Shown here: positions 1-8,345 of the stretch, piece by piece
How the letters are laid out: each line of letters opens with the position of its first letter
Numbering within the stretch: the first letter of the stretch is position 1
Assembly: GCF_003992255.1 (NCBI RefSeq)
Contig: NZ_RQVA01000011.1
Span: 6,374-70,373 of the forward strand
DNA from: F0422 sp003992255
GTDB lineage: Bacteria > Bacillota > Negativicutes > Veillonellales > Veillonellaceae
Length of the DNA stretch: 64,000 nucleotides
Direction: 5' to 3'
Program-made: the position numbers and the translations under genes
The notes under the pieces: model-generated
What the model saw: only the letters and a program-made list of their open reading frames with translations
The model's database searches: none
What the model was told of the DNA's origin: nothing

Positions 1-179
1 CGTTTGACGGTCGTGGTAACTACGCATTAGGCCTAAAAGAGCAATTAATCTTCCCTGAAATCGAATACGATCAAGTTGAACGTGTTACAGGTATGGATAT
101 CATCTTCGTAACAACAGCTAACACTGACGAAGAAGCTCGTGAATTATTGGCACAATTCGGCATGCCTTTTGAAAAATAA
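1..179 (+). CDS. rplE: 50S ribosomal protein L5, C-terminal part
   Basis: The reading frame is open from base 3 and stops at 177-179. The 58 visible residues (DGRGNYALGLKEQLIFPEIE, then an acidic helix ending in QFGMPFEK) are the conserved C-terminus of L5, which binds 5S rRNA and contacts the P-site tRNA in the 50S subunit. The start lies outside the window. It is followed after 17 nt by rpsN, the standard spc-operon order. Confidence 0.96.
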   Translation, partial: FDGRGNYALGLKEQLIFPEIEYDQVERVTGMDIIFVTTANTDEEARELLAQFGMPFEK

Positions 180-196
180 TTAGGAGGAAACGATAG

Positions 197-466
197 ATGG
201 CTAAAAAATCTATGATCGAACGTGAGAAAAAACGTGCACGTATCGTTGCAAAATATGCAGCAAAACGCGAAGCGTTAAAAGCAGCAGGCGATTATGAAGG
301 TTTATCCAAATTACCTGCCAACGCATCCCCAACACGCTTGCACAATCGTTGCAACTTAACAGGTCGTCCTCATGGTTATATGCGTAAATTCGGTATTAGC
401 CGTATTGCGTTCCGTGAATTGGCGTACAAAGGACAAATCCCTGGCGTGAAAAAAGCTAGTTGGTAA
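197..466 (+). CDS. rpsN: 30S ribosomal protein S14, zinc-independent long form
   Basis: An 89-residue S14 of the 30S head. The C-terminal block NRCNLTGRPHGYMRKFG...IPGVKKASW is diagnostic. The length and the lack of paired CxxC knuckles make it the C-minus (zinc-free) form. In many Firmicutes the spc-operon copy is instead a 61-residue zinc-binding form, so this locus is of the proteobacterial/cyanobacterial type. An AGGAGG-like site (182-187) lies 9 nt upstream of the ATG. Confidence 0.96.
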   Translation: MAKKSMIEREKKRARIVAKYAAKREALKAAGDYEGLSKLPANASPTRLHNRCNLTGRPHGYMRKFGISRIAFRELAYKGQIPGVKKASW

Positions 467-494
467 TAGGATAACGAGAGGAGGTTTTTAGAAG

Positions 495-893
495 ATGGTA
501 ATGACAGATCCAATTGCGGATATGCTGACTCGCATCCGTAATGCAAACTCTGCACTTCATGAAACAGTTGAAATCCCTGCTTCTAAAATGAAGGCTGCTG
601 TATTAGCTATCCTTAAAGACGAAGGTTTCGTTAAGGAAGTTGAAACAGTTGAAAATGAAAAACATGCTACTTTGAAAGTAACATTGAAATATGGTTCTAA
701 TAATGAAAAAGTAATTACCGGTATTAAACGTATCTCTAAACCAGGCCTACGTGTATACGCGAAAAAGGAAGAACTTCCTCGTGTACTTGGCGGTTTAGGT
801 ATTGCAGTTATTTCTACATCTAAAGGCATTATGAGCGACAAACAAGCTCGTAAAGAAGGCTTAGGTGGCGAAGTAATTGCTTACGTATGGTAA
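495..893 (+). CDS. rpsH: 30S ribosomal protein S8
   Basis: A 132-residue S8, which binds the central domain of 16S rRNA and in other bacteria also acts as translational repressor of this operon. It starts MVMTDPIADMLTRIRNAN and ends KEGLGGEVIAYVW, both family signatures. AGGAGG at 481-486 precedes the ATG at 495. An in-frame ATG at 501 is a possible alternative start. It lies between rpsN and rplF in the same orientation. Confidence 0.97.
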   Translation: MVMTDPIADMLTRIRNANSALHETVEIPASKMKAAVLAILKDEGFVKEVETVENEKHATLKVTLKYGSNNEKVITGIKRISKPGLRVYAKKEELPRVLGGLGIAVISTSKGIMSDKQARKEGLGGEVIAYVW

Positions 894-917
894 TCATAGC
901 AATAGGAGGTAGAAAGA

Positions 918-1463
918 ATGTCACGTGTCGGTAGAATGCCTATCGAGATCCCAGCTGGCGTAACAGTATCTCAAAACGAGCATACGTTAACAGTTAAGGG
1001 TGCAAAAGGTGAATTAACTCGTACTTTCCATCCAGACATCAACATTACTGTAGAAAACAACCTAATCACAGTAACTCGTCCTAGCGATGGAAAAGAACAC
1101 CGTTCTTTACACGGTTTAACTCGTGCTCTTGTTGCAAATATGGTAACAGGCGTACATGAAGGCTTTACTAAAACTTTAGAAATCAATGGCGTTGGTTACA
1201 GAGCAGCTAAGCAAGGTAACAAGCTTGCTTTAACATTGGGCTTCTCCCATCCAGTTGAGATGGAAGCTCCTGCTGGTATTACAATCGAAGTTCCAGCTCC
1301 TAATAAAATCGTTGTTACAGGCGCAGACAAAGAAGTTGTTGGTGCAGTAGCAGCTGATATCCGTAAATGGAGAAAACCAGAACCTTACAAAGGTAAAGGT
1401 ATCCGTTACGAAGGCGAAGTTGTTCGTCGTAAAGCAGGTAAAGCTGGCGCTAAAGGTAAGTAA
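918..1463 (+). CDS. rplF: 50S ribosomal protein L6
   Basis: A 181-residue L6, which sits near the sarcin-ricin loop and factor-binding site of the 50S subunit. It begins MSRVGRMPIEIPAGV and has the C-terminal RNA-binding block EPYKGKGIRYEGEVVRRKAGK. An AGGAGGT site lies 7 nt before the ATG. It is co-directional with its neighbours, with gaps under 25 nt, consistent with one transcript. Confidence 0.97.
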   Translation: MSRVGRMPIEIPAGVTVSQNEHTLTVKGAKGELTRTFHPDINITVENNLITVTRPSDGKEHRSLHGLTRALVANMVTGVHEGFTKTLEINGVGYRAAKQGNKLALTLGFSHPVEMEAPAGITIEVPAPNKIVVTGADKEVVGAVAADIRKWRKPEPYKGKGIRYEGEVVRRKAGKAGAKGK

Positions 1464-1494
1464 TAACAGTTTACATTAGAAAGGAGTGGACATC

Positions 1495-1857
1495 TTGGCA
1501 GGAACATCCAAACGCAAAATTGCTCGTGCAAAACGTCATTTACGTTTACGTCGTCACATTTCCGGTACGGCTGCACGTCCTCGCTTGAACGTATTCCGTT
1601 CTCTAAGCAATATTTATGCTCAAGTCATTGATGACGTAGCTGGCAAAACATTAGTATCTGCTAGCTCTCAAGATAAAGAATTAAATCTTTCCTACGGCGG
1701 TAACGTAGCTGCTGCTAAAGCAGTTGGTGAAGCTGTTGCGAAAAAAGCAATCGCTGCAGGTATCGATACAGTAGTATTCGATCGCGGTGGTTACATTTAT
1801 CATGGTCGTGTAGCAGCCCTTGCAGAAGGCGCTCGTGAAGCAGGCTTAAAATTCTAA
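1495..1857 (+). CDS. rplR: 50S ribosomal protein L18
   Basis: L18 binds 5S rRNA in the central protuberance. From the TTG at 1495 the protein is 120 residues (MAGTSKRKIARAKRHLRLRR...) and ends GRVAALAEGAREAGLKF, typical in length and sequence. AAGGAG at 1481-1486 is spaced 8 nt from this TTG. The in-frame GTG at 1486 overlaps the ribosome-binding site and is therefore less likely. The TTG start is the one unusual point. Confidence 0.94.
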   Translation: MAGTSKRKIARAKRHLRLRRHISGTAARPRLNVFRSLSNIYAQVIDDVAGKTLVSASSQDKELNLSYGGNVAAAKAVGEAVAKKAIAAGIDTVVFDRGGYIYHGRVAALAEGAREAGLKF

Positions 1858-1875
1858 GAAGGAGGAACTATAGAC

Positions 1876-2376
1876 ATGGCAAGAATTGATTACACAACTC
1901 TTGATCTTAAAGAAAGAGTAGTATTCATCAACCGCGTAGCCAAAGTTGTAAAAGGTGGTCGTCGTTTTTCCTTCAGCGCCCTTGTAGTTGTTGGTGATGG
2001 CAACGGTCATGTAGGTGTTGGCTTAGGTAAAGCTGCGGAAGTACCTGATGCAATCCGTAAAGGTATTGATGATGCTAAGAAAAACCTTATTCATGTTGTT
2101 ATTAAAAATGGTACAATCCCTCACACAGTTACAGGAACATTCGGCGCAGGCCGCGTATTCTTGAAACCAGCTGCTGAAGGTACTGGAGTTATCGCTGGTG
2201 GCCCAGTTCGTGCCGTATTGGAATTAGTAGGTGTTCGTAACATCTTGACTAAATCCTTGGGATCTTCTAACCCTAACAACATGGTTCGCGCAACACTAGA
2301 AGGTTTATCTCAATTGAAACGAGCTCAAGACGTAGCTGCACTTCGTGGCAAAACTCTTGAAGAAATTTACGGTTAA
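1876..2376 (+). CDS. rpsE: 30S ribosomal protein S5
   Basis: A 166-residue S5, part of the decoding-fidelity region (S4-S5 interface) and the helicase-like mRNA entry. The double-stranded-RNA-binding-like N-domain has VVKGGRRFSFSALVVVGD, and the C-domain has GVRNILTKSLGSSNPNNMVRAT. An AAGGAGG site lies 10 nt before the ATG. It sits between rplR and rpmD as in the canonical operon. Confidence 0.97.
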   Translation: MARIDYTTLDLKERVVFINRVAKVVKGGRRFSFSALVVVGDGNGHVGVGLGKAAEVPDAIRKGIDDAKKNLIHVVIKNGTIPHTVTGTFGAGRVFLKPAAEGTGVIAGGPVRAVLELVGVRNILTKSLGSSNPNNMVRATLEGLSQLKRAQDVAALRGKTLEEIYG

Positions 2377-2390
2377 TAAGGAGACCTATG

Positions 2391-2570
2391 ATGGCACAAG
2401 TTAAAGTAACATTAACAAAAAGCTTAATCGGTCGTCCTGCAGATCAACGTGCGACTGTTAAAGCTCTTGGATTGAAAAAAACTAACTCTCAAGTAGTTAA
2501 AGAAGTAACACCTCAAATCGAAGGTATGCTTCATAAAGTAAGACATTTAGTAAAAGTAGAAGAAGTATAA
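2391..2570 (+). CDS. rpmD: 50S ribosomal protein L30
   Basis: A small 59-residue L30 (MAQVKVTLTKSLIGRPADQR...KVRHLVKVEEV), a 50S surface protein found in the spc operon between S5 and L15. Two adjacent ATG codons exist (2388 and 2391). The second is preferred because AAGGAG at 2378-2383 is then spaced 7 nt rather than 4. Confidence 0.95.
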   Translation: MAQVKVTLTKSLIGRPADQRATVKALGLKKTNSQVVKEVTPQIEGMLHKVRHLVKVEEV

Positions 2571-2589
2571 TAGATAAGGAGGTGCACGA

Positions 2590-3030
2590 ATGAAACTTCA
2601 TGAATTAGCTCCGGCTGCAGGTTCCAAAAAAACTCGTACTCGTGTAGGTCGTGGTCTTGGATCCGGTTTAGGTAAAACTTCCGGTCGTGGTCAAAAAGGT
2701 CAAAATTCTCGTAGTGGTGGCGGTGTGCGCACTGGCTTCGAAGGTGGCCAAATGCCTCTTTATCGTCGTTTACCAAAACGTGGTTTCAAAAATATCTTTG
2801 CACTTCAATATGCAGAAGTTAATGTATCCCAATTGAATCGTTTCGAAGACGGTGCAACTGTTGATCCAGTAGCTCTTATTGAAGCTGGTATTTTGAAAAA
2901 TGTACGTGATGGTATCCGTATCCTTGGTAACGGAACTTTAGAACGTAAATTAACTGTTATCGCTAACGGTTTCACAAAATCTGCAGTAGAAAAAATCGAA
3001 GCAGCAGGTGGAAAAGTAGAGGTGATCTAG
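2590..3030 (+). CDS. rplO: 50S ribosomal protein L15
   Basis: A 146-residue L15, a late-stage 50S assembly protein. The Gly/Arg-rich N-terminal extension (RVGRGLGSGLGKTSGRGQKG) threads into 23S rRNA and is diagnostic. AAGGAGGTG lies just upstream of the ATG. Its last codons contain the ribosome-binding site of secY, which starts 1 nt after the stop, so the two are probably translationally coupled. Confidence 0.97.
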   Translation: MKLHELAPAAGSKKTRTRVGRGLGSGLGKTSGRGQKGQNSRSGGGVRTGFEGGQMPLYRRLPKRGFKNIFALQYAEVNVSQLNRFEDGATVDPVALIEAGILKNVRDGIRILGNGTLERKLTVIANGFTKSAVEKIEAAGGKVEVI

Positions 3031-3031
3031 G

Positions 3032-4294
3032 GTGCTAGCTAGCCTCTTGAACATCACAAAAGTAACGGAATTACGAAACAAAGTAGCCTATACATTGCTT
3101 ATGTTCATTGTCTTTCGCTTAGGTATCCATATCCCGGTACCTGGCGTAGAGGCATCTGTTATTGAAAGCTTATTCACTAGTGGTAACTTATTCGGTTTAC
3201 TGGATTTGTTTGCCGGTGGTGCATTAAGTAAATTCTCTATCTTTGCAATGAGTATTACACCATACATCAATGCATCGATTATCATGCAATTGTTGGGAGC
3301 TGTAATACCGACATTTGAAGCGTGGAGCAAAGACGGAGAAGAAGGGCGTAAAAAAATTGCTAAAGTAACACGATATGGTACAGTTGTACTTGGCTTTATC
3401 CAAGCCTTTGGTATGACATATGCCTTGCGTGCTAGCAATGCGCTGATAGACAATAGCTTCATGTCTGTTATTTTGATTTCCATCATCCTCACAGCAGGTA
3501 CTTGTCTGTTGATGTGGATTGGGGAACAAATTACAGCTCATGGCATAGGTAATGGTATTTCACTCATTATCTTTGCAGGTATCGTGGCTCGATTCCCTGA
3601 CGGAGTTCAAACCATATACCAATACCTACAAGTAGGTACAATCAATGTATTTCAAGCGGTTCTATTTGCTATCATTGCGGTAGCTATGATCGTTCTTGTA
3701 ATTGCTGTGACACAAGGCCAACGTCGTATTCCTATCCAATACGCTAAACGCGTAGTAGGAAGAAAAATGTATGGTGGTCACTCAACATTCCTGCCGTTGA
3801 AAGTCAATCAAGCAGGGGTTATTCCCATTATCTTTGCGTCATCCATATTGATGTTCCCAGCCACATTGGCTCAATTTGTTCAAGTACCTTGGGTACAAAC
3901 CGTAGCAAGTTATTTCCAATGGGGAACGCCGATACAAACTATTTTGTATGCTGTATTGATTTTATTTTTTACATACTTCTATACAGCCATCTCTATCAAT
4001 ATTACGGATATGGCAGATAATATGAAAAAACACGGTGGTTTTATCCCAGGTATTCGCCCAGGAAAACCGACTGCTGATTATGTGGACCGAGTAATGACTC
4101 GCATCACATTAGTAGGTGCATTTTTCTTAGCTTTTGTGGCAATCCTACCAAATATGATTGGTGGATTGACTGGCATTCAAGGTGTGTACTTTGGTGGTAC
4201 AGCGCTACTGATCGTAGTGGGTGTAGCATTAGACACAATGCAACAAGTAGAATCTTTAGTGTTAACACGCCAATATAAGGGCTTTGTGAAATAG
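3032..4294 (+). CDS. secY: Protein translocase channel subunit SecY
   Basis: A 420-residue SecY, the pore of the SecYEG translocon in the inner membrane. It has about ten hydrophobic segments. Signatures include FRLGIHIPVPGV near the N-terminus, the plug/TM2 region, the cytoplasmic loop QGQRRIPIQYAKR and FTYFYTAI. The GTG start at 3032 uses AGAGGTGA at the end of rplO. All secreted proteins in this window (adhesins, autotransporter, SLH protein) would depend on it. Confidence 0.97.
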   Translation: MLASLLNITKVTELRNKVAYTLLMFIVFRLGIHIPVPGVEASVIESLFTSGNLFGLLDLFAGGALSKFSIFAMSITPYINASIIMQLLGAVIPTFEAWSKDGEEGRKKIAKVTRYGTVVLGFIQAFGMTYALRASNALIDNSFMSVILISIILTAGTCLLMWIGEQITAHGIGNGISLIIFAGIVARFPDGVQTIYQYLQVGTINVFQAVLFAIIAVAMIVLVIAVTQGQRRIPIQYAKRVVGRKMYGGHSTFLPLKVNQAGVIPIIFASSILMFPATLAQFVQVPWVQTVASYFQWGTPIQTILYAVLILFFTYFYTAISINITDMADNMKKHGGFIPGIRPGKPTADYVDRVMTRITLVGAFFLAFVAILPNMIGGLTGIQGVYFGGTALLIVVGVALDTMQQVESLVLTRQYKGFVK

Positions 4295-4305
4295 GAGATA
4301 ATGAT

Positions 4306-4869
4306 ATGTATATTTTATTAATGGGGCCTCCAGGTGCTGGTAAAGGCACACAGGCAGCTCGTCTAATTGAAAAATATGGTATCCCTCAAATTTCTACAGG
4401 TGACATGTTCCGTGCCGCTGTGAAAGAATCTACTCCATTAGGATTAGAGGCTAAGAAATATATGGATGCTGGACAATTAGTGCCAGATAGCGTTACCATT
4501 GGCATCGTTCGTGAACGCTTGTCCAAGGATGACTGTAAAGCAGGTTTCATTTTAGATGGCTTCCCTCGTACAACAGCACAAGCTGTTTCTTTGGACGCGA
4601 TTTTAAAAGAAATGAATATCGTCCTTGATGCTGTACTTAATTTAAGTGTTCCATCTGAAGAGTTGGTTCGACGCATCAGTGAACGAGCACGTCTTGAAAA
4701 TCGTGATGATGACAAACCAGAAACAGTACAAAAGCGTCTTGCTGTATACGAAGAGTCTACTAAACCATTGATCGATTATTATCGCAATAGCGGTCAATAT
4801 GTAGAAATCGACGGCTTACAAGATGTGGACACAGTATTTGCAAATATCGTTAAGGCTTTGGAGAAATAA
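4306..4869 (+). CDS. adk: Adenylate kinase, short-LID form
   Basis: It interconverts ATP + AMP and 2 ADP in the cytoplasm. The P-loop is GPPGAGKGT (residues 7-15), the AMP-binding region has STGDMFR, and the core has DGFPRT. At 187 residues it lacks the zinc-binding Cys4 LID usual in many Firmicutes; the LID is only a short ARLENRDDDKPETV-type segment. It lies between secY and map, a common spc-operon extension, with an AGGAG site 9 nt before the ATG. Confidence 0.96.
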   Translation: MYILLMGPPGAGKGTQAARLIEKYGIPQISTGDMFRAAVKESTPLGLEAKKYMDAGQLVPDSVTIGIVRERLSKDDCKAGFILDGFPRTTAQAVSLDAILKEMNIVLDAVLNLSVPSEELVRRISERARLENRDDDKPETVQKRLAVYEESTKPLIDYYRNSGQYVEIDGLQDVDTVFANIVKALEK

Positions 4870-4872
4870 TCA

Positions 4873-5643
4873 ATGATTATTTTTAAATCGCCCGAAGAAA
4901 TTGAGCATATCCGTAAGGCATCTCAACTTACAGCAGCAACGTTAACCGAGCTTGCTAAACTAGTAAAGCCGGGCGTTTCAACGCTTGAGTTAGACCAATT
5001 TGCCGAAGAATATATTCGCAGTCATGGAGGAATTCCTAGCTGCATAGGTTACTATGGGTATCCGGCAACTATCTGTGCTTCCGTAAATCATGAAGTAGTA
5101 CATGGGATTCCTAGCGCATCTCGTATACTCAAAGATGGTGATGTCATCAGCATCGATTTAGTATCATCTATTAATGGATATCATGGAGATTCAGCAATTA
5201 CCGTTCCAGTAGGAGAGGTAAAACCTAAAGTGTATGAGTTGCTTAAAGTCACAGAAGAATGTCTATTTAAAGGCATTGAACAAGCTGTAGCTGGCAATCA
5301 TGTAGGAGATATTTCTCATGCTGTACAATCTCATGCAGAACGCCATAGATATGGTGTTGTACGAGATTTTGTAGGGCATGGCTTAGGAAAAAATATGCAC
5401 GAAGACCCTCAGATTCCAAATTATGGTACTAAGGGCAAAGGTCCAGAACTTAGACCAGGAATGGTCATCTGTATTGAGCCAATGATTACTATGGGCACGC
5501 ACAAAGTAAGAGTGCTTGAAGATAACTGGACAGCAGTGACAATGGATCGAAAACCTGCTGCTCACTTTGAACATACTGTAGCCATTACAGAACATGGTAC
5601 AGAAATACTTACATTGCGTGATACACCGAGGTTAATACAATAA
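4873..5643 (+). CDS. map: Methionine aminopeptidase type I
   Basis: It removes the initiator Met from nascent proteins. The 256-residue pita-bread fold shows the metal ligands of the family: Asp in DVISIDLV and DSAIT, His in VGHGLGKNMHE, Glu in CIEPMIT and the final FEHTVAITEHG. It starts MIIFKSPEEIEHIRKA. There is no N-terminal zinc-finger extension. It begins 3 nt after the adk stop and probably shares its transcript. Confidence 0.96.
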   Translation: MIIFKSPEEIEHIRKASQLTAATLTELAKLVKPGVSTLELDQFAEEYIRSHGGIPSCIGYYGYPATICASVNHEVVHGIPSASRILKDGDVISIDLVSSINGYHGDSAITVPVGEVKPKVYELLKVTEECLFKGIEQAVAGNHVGDISHAVQSHAERHRYGVVRDFVGHGLGKNMHEDPQIPNYGTKGKGPELRPGMVICIEPMITMGTHKVRVLEDNWTAVTMDRKPAAHFEHTVAITEHGTEILTLRDTPRLIQ

Positions 5644-5665
5644 CCAGTAACCGGAGGATAAAGAT

Positions 5666-5884
5666 ATGTCAAAAGAAGACGTTATTGAAGTGGAAGGTAC
5701 GGTCGTTGAGGCATTACCGAATGCCATGTTCCAAGTAGAATTGGAAAATGGTCATATCGTTTTGGCTCATGTGTCAGGTAAAATGCGTATGAATTTTATC
5801 CGTATCCTTCCTGGTGATAAAGTTACTATGGAACTGACACCATATGACTTAAGCCGTGGTCGCATCACCTATCGCTTTAAATAA
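5666..5884 (+). CDS. infA: Translation initiation factor IF-1
   Basis: A 72-residue OB-fold protein (MSKEDVIEVEGTVVEALPNA...GRITYRFK) that binds the 30S A site during initiation. Length and sequence are canonical. GGAGG at 5652-5656 is 9 nt before the ATG. In many bacteria, including Bacillus, infA sits between map and rpmJ, as here. Confidence 0.97.
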   Translation: MSKEDVIEVEGTVVEALPNAMFQVELENGHIVLAHVSGKMRMNFIRILPGDKVTMELTPYDLSRGRITYRFK

Positions 5885-5910
5885 GCATAGGGTCCACAAA
5901 GGAGGTACTT

Positions 5911-6024
5911 ATGAAGGTTAAACCATCAGTTAAAAAGATATGCGAAAAATGTAAAATTATTAAACGTAAAGGCCGCGTAATGGTTATTTGCGAAAACCCA
6001 AAACATAAACAAAAACAAGGATAA
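5911..6024 (+). CDS. rpmJ: 50S ribosomal protein L36
   Basis: A 37-codon gene (MKVKPSVKKICEKCKIIKRK...NPKHKQKQG) with an AAAGGAGG site at 5898-5905. The C-x2-C plus C-x4-H ligands mark the zinc-binding form of L36, in contrast to the zinc-free S14 of the same operon. L36 organises 23S rRNA helices near the 50S base. It was found by reading between infA and rpsM. Confidence 0.95.
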   Translation: MKVKPSVKKICEKCKIIKRKGRVMVICENPKHKQKQG

Positions 6025-6046
6025 TTGATAGGAGGTGGATGAATAG

Positions 6047-6415
6047 ATGGCACGTATAGCCGGTGTAGATTTACCACGTGACAAACGTGTGGAAATTGGT
6101 TTAACTTATATTTACGGTATCGGTCTTACTCTTTCTAAAGAAGTATTAGCTAAAACTGGTATCAACCCTGATACTCGCGTTCGTGATTTAAGTGAAGATG
6201 AAGTAGCTAAAATCCGTGAACTTCTTGATGCAGAGTATAAAGTAGAAGGTGATCTTCGTCGTGAAGAAGCCCTTAACATTAAACGCTTAATTGAAATCAA
6301 CTCCTATCGCGGTAAACGTCATCGTATGGGACTACCTTGCCGTGGTCAACGTACGAAGACAAATGCTCGTACTCGTAAGGGTCCTCGTAAAGCAATCGCA
6401 GGTAAGAAGAAATAA
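6047..6415 (+). CDS. rpsM: 30S ribosomal protein S13
   Basis: A 122-residue S13 in the 30S head that contacts P-site tRNA and the 50S bridge. It has the helix-two-turn-helix start MARIAGVDLPRDKRVEIGLT and the basic tail RGQRTKTNARTRKGPRK. AGGAGGT lies 9 nt upstream. It is the first gene of the alpha-type cluster (rpsM-rpsK-rpoA-rplQ). Confidence 0.97.
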   Translation: MARIAGVDLPRDKRVEIGLTYIYGIGLTLSKEVLAKTGINPDTRVRDLSEDEVAKIRELLDAEYKVEGDLRREEALNIKRLIEINSYRGKRHRMGLPCRGQRTKTNARTRKGPRKAIAGKKK

Positions 6416-6430
6416 TAAAGGAGGGATATT

Positions 6431-6820
6431 GTGGCTAAGAAAACAGTTAGATCCAAAAGAAAAGAAAAGAAACATATCGAATCTGGTGCAGCGCATATTC
6501 GCTCCACTTTTAACAACACTATCGTTACAGTAACAGACGTAAACGGTAATGCTCTTTCTTGGGCATCTGCTGGTGGTCTAGGTTTCCGTGGTTCCCGTAA
6601 ATCCACTCCATTTGCAGCACAAATGGCAGCTGAACAAGCAGCGAAAGCAGCTATGGAACACGGTCTTCGCACTGTAGAAGTATTTGTTAAAGGTCCAGGA
6701 TCTGGTCGTGAAGCAGCGATTCGTGCGTTGCAAGCAGCTGGTCTTGAAGTAACTAGCATTAAAGATGTGACTCCAATTCCTCATAACGGCTGTCGTCCTC
6801 CAAAACGTCGTCGCGTATAA
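6431..6820 (+). CDS. rpsK: 30S ribosomal protein S11
   Basis: A 129-residue S11 in the platform of the 30S subunit, near the E site. It has the conserved HIRSTFNNTIVTVTDVNGN and the C-terminal IPHNGCRPPKRRRV. The GTG start at 6431 is preceded by AAGGAGG (6418-6424). There is no rpsD between it and rpoA, as in Bacillus, where rpsD is unlinked. Confidence 0.97.
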   Translation: MAKKTVRSKRKEKKHIESGAAHIRSTFNNTIVTVTDVNGNALSWASAGGLGFRGSRKSTPFAAQMAAEQAAKAAMEHGLRTVEVFVKGPGSGREAAIRALQAAGLEVTSIKDVTPIPHNGCRPPKRRRV

Positions 6821-6871
6821 TCTGAGCTATATACTTAGAATAGTGACAAGTTTTAGAGGAGGGTATACCTG

Positions 6872-7879
6872 ATGAGCGAAGAAAAAAAACTAAGAATCGA
6901 GAAAGTACATATGACCGAAGATGGTCGTTACGGTAAATTCGTATGTGAACCATTAGATCGTGGTTATGGTATTACTCTCGGTAATAGCTTGCGTCGCATT
7001 TTGCTTTCATCCTTAGATGGAGCAGCAATTACTTCCATCAAGATTAACGATGTACTTCATGAGTTCTCTACGATTGAAGGTGTTCGTGAGGATGTATCCG
7101 ATATTATTCTGAATCTTAAACAGTTGTGCCTTCGCATTGATGAAGAAGCACCTGTTCCGATGGAGGTTCATATTGATGTTCGTAAAGATGGAGTATTAAC
7201 GGCGGCTGATTTGATTCAATTCATGCCACCTGAAATTGAAGTCTTAAATCCAGAACTAGTCATTGCTACAATGGATGAAGCAGCTCATCTTGTAATGGAT
7301 GTGCGTATCGAACGCGGTAAAGGATATGTACCATCTACTAAGAATAAACGAGAAGATGATCAAATTGGACAAATTCCTATTGATTCTATTTTCTCGCCAA
7401 TTCTACGAGCTAAATATGAAGTCAGTGATGTCCGTGTGGGCAACGAAATGGACTTTGATAAGCTTACACTAGAAGTTTGGACAAATGGTTCCATCAGTGC
7501 TTCCGATGCTATTGCCAAATCTGCAGCAATTATGATTTCCTATTTAGGAAACTTCACACGCTTAGCTCACTCTCATGATATGATTGATATCGGAGATAAT
7601 GACGCTGAGTTGACAACTGCTGGAGGACAAGAAAATAGCGAAGTAGAAGCTGAATCTAATGGACCAACGACAATTCCTATTGAAGATCTTGAGTTGTCTG
7701 TTCGTGCTTTCAATTGCTTGAAACGCGCTAACATTCATACAATCGGTGACTTAACTGGTAAAACAGAAGATGAACTAGGAAAAATCCGCAATTTAGGGAA
7801 AAAATCTGTAGATGAAATTCTAGAGAAATTGAAATCATATAATGATAGCAATGAGTCCCTAACATCTCAAAGCGAATAA
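6872..7879 (+). CDS. rpoA: RNA polymerase alpha subunit
   Basis: A 335-residue alpha subunit. The N-terminal domain (to about residue 235; GYGITLGNSLRRILLSSLDG is the dimerisation/beta-contact region) assembles core polymerase. An acidic, low-complexity linker follows, then the C-terminal domain (about 265-320, LSVRAFNCLKRANIHTIGDL...LGKKSVDEI) that binds UP elements and activators. The linker after residue 240 is longer than usual. AGGAGGG lies upstream of the ATG, and rplQ follows after 14 nt. Confidence 0.97.
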   Translation: MSEEKKLRIEKVHMTEDGRYGKFVCEPLDRGYGITLGNSLRRILLSSLDGAAITSIKINDVLHEFSTIEGVREDVSDIILNLKQLCLRIDEEAPVPMEVHIDVRKDGVLTAADLIQFMPPEIEVLNPELVIATMDEAAHLVMDVRIERGKGYVPSTKNKREDDQIGQIPIDSIFSPILRAKYEVSDVRVGNEMDFDKLTLEVWTNGSISASDAIAKSAAIMISYLGNFTRLAHSHDMIDIGDNDAELTTAGGQENSEVEAESNGPTTIPIEDLELSVRAFNCLKRANIHTIGDLTGKTEDELGKIRNLGKKSVDEILEKLKSYNDSNESLTSQSE

Positions 7880-7893
7880 GAGGAGAAAGACTA

Positions 7894-8232
7894 ATGGCAT
7901 ACAGAAAATTAGGCCGCAACAGTTCCGCTCGTAAAGCGTTGTTTCGCGGTATGGTAACATCTCTCTTCGTACATGAACGCATTGAAACAACAGAAGCAAA
8001 AGCAAAAGAGCTTCGCAAATATGTTGATGAAATGATTACATTGGGCAAACGTGGCGACTTACATGCTCGTCGTCAAGTTCTTGCTTTTCTTATGAACGAA
8101 GATGCAGTAAAAAAATTATTTGATGAAATTGCTCCAAAATATGCTGAGCGCAACGGTGGTTACACTCGTGTAATCAAACTTGGCCTTCGTAAAGGCGATG
8201 CAGCTCCATTGGCTATTCTTGAGCTTGTATAA
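7894..8232 (+). CDS. rplQ: 50S ribosomal protein L17
   Basis: A 112-residue L17 near the exit tunnel of the 50S subunit (MAYRKLGRNSSARKALFRGM...). AGAGGAG lies 8 nt before the ATG. It is the last gene of the ribosomal cluster and is followed by a strong intrinsic terminator at 8246-8290. Confidence 0.97.
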   Translation: MAYRKLGRNSSARKALFRGMVTSLFVHERIETTEAKAKELRKYVDEMITLGKRGDLHARRQVLAFLMNEDAVKKLFDEIAPKYAERNGGYTRVIKLGLRKGDAAPLAILELV

Positions 8233-8245
8233 TCAACAGCAATCT

Positions 8246-8290
8246 GGTTGTAATAGGATGAGTTTCACTCATTCTGTTGCAGCCTTTTTT
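8246..8290 (+). terminator. Terminator of the ribosomal operon
   Basis: A 17-bp stem with several G-U pairs (left arm from 8246, right arm ending 8284, 4-nt loop) is followed by six T. It directly follows rplQ and ends the spc/alpha transcript. Confidence 0.93.
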
Positions 8291-8300
8291 GCTTTATAAG

Positions 8301-8336
8301 CAAAAAAGCGACTCTGTCCGGTAGGATGGAGTCGCT
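8301..8336 (-). terminator. Terminator of the minus-strand methyltransferase gene
   Basis: A 13-bp stem (8307-8319 with 8324-8336, loop GGTA) is followed, on the minus strand, by a run of six T. It faces the rplQ terminator in the convergent gap and ends the gene at 8346-10091. Confidence 0.88.
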
Positions 8337-8345
8337 GTTTTGGTA

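Noticed and set aside
6291..6533. An 80-codon frame overlapping rpsM and rpsK
   Set aside because: It covers the ends of two certain ribosomal genes in another frame and has no similarity.
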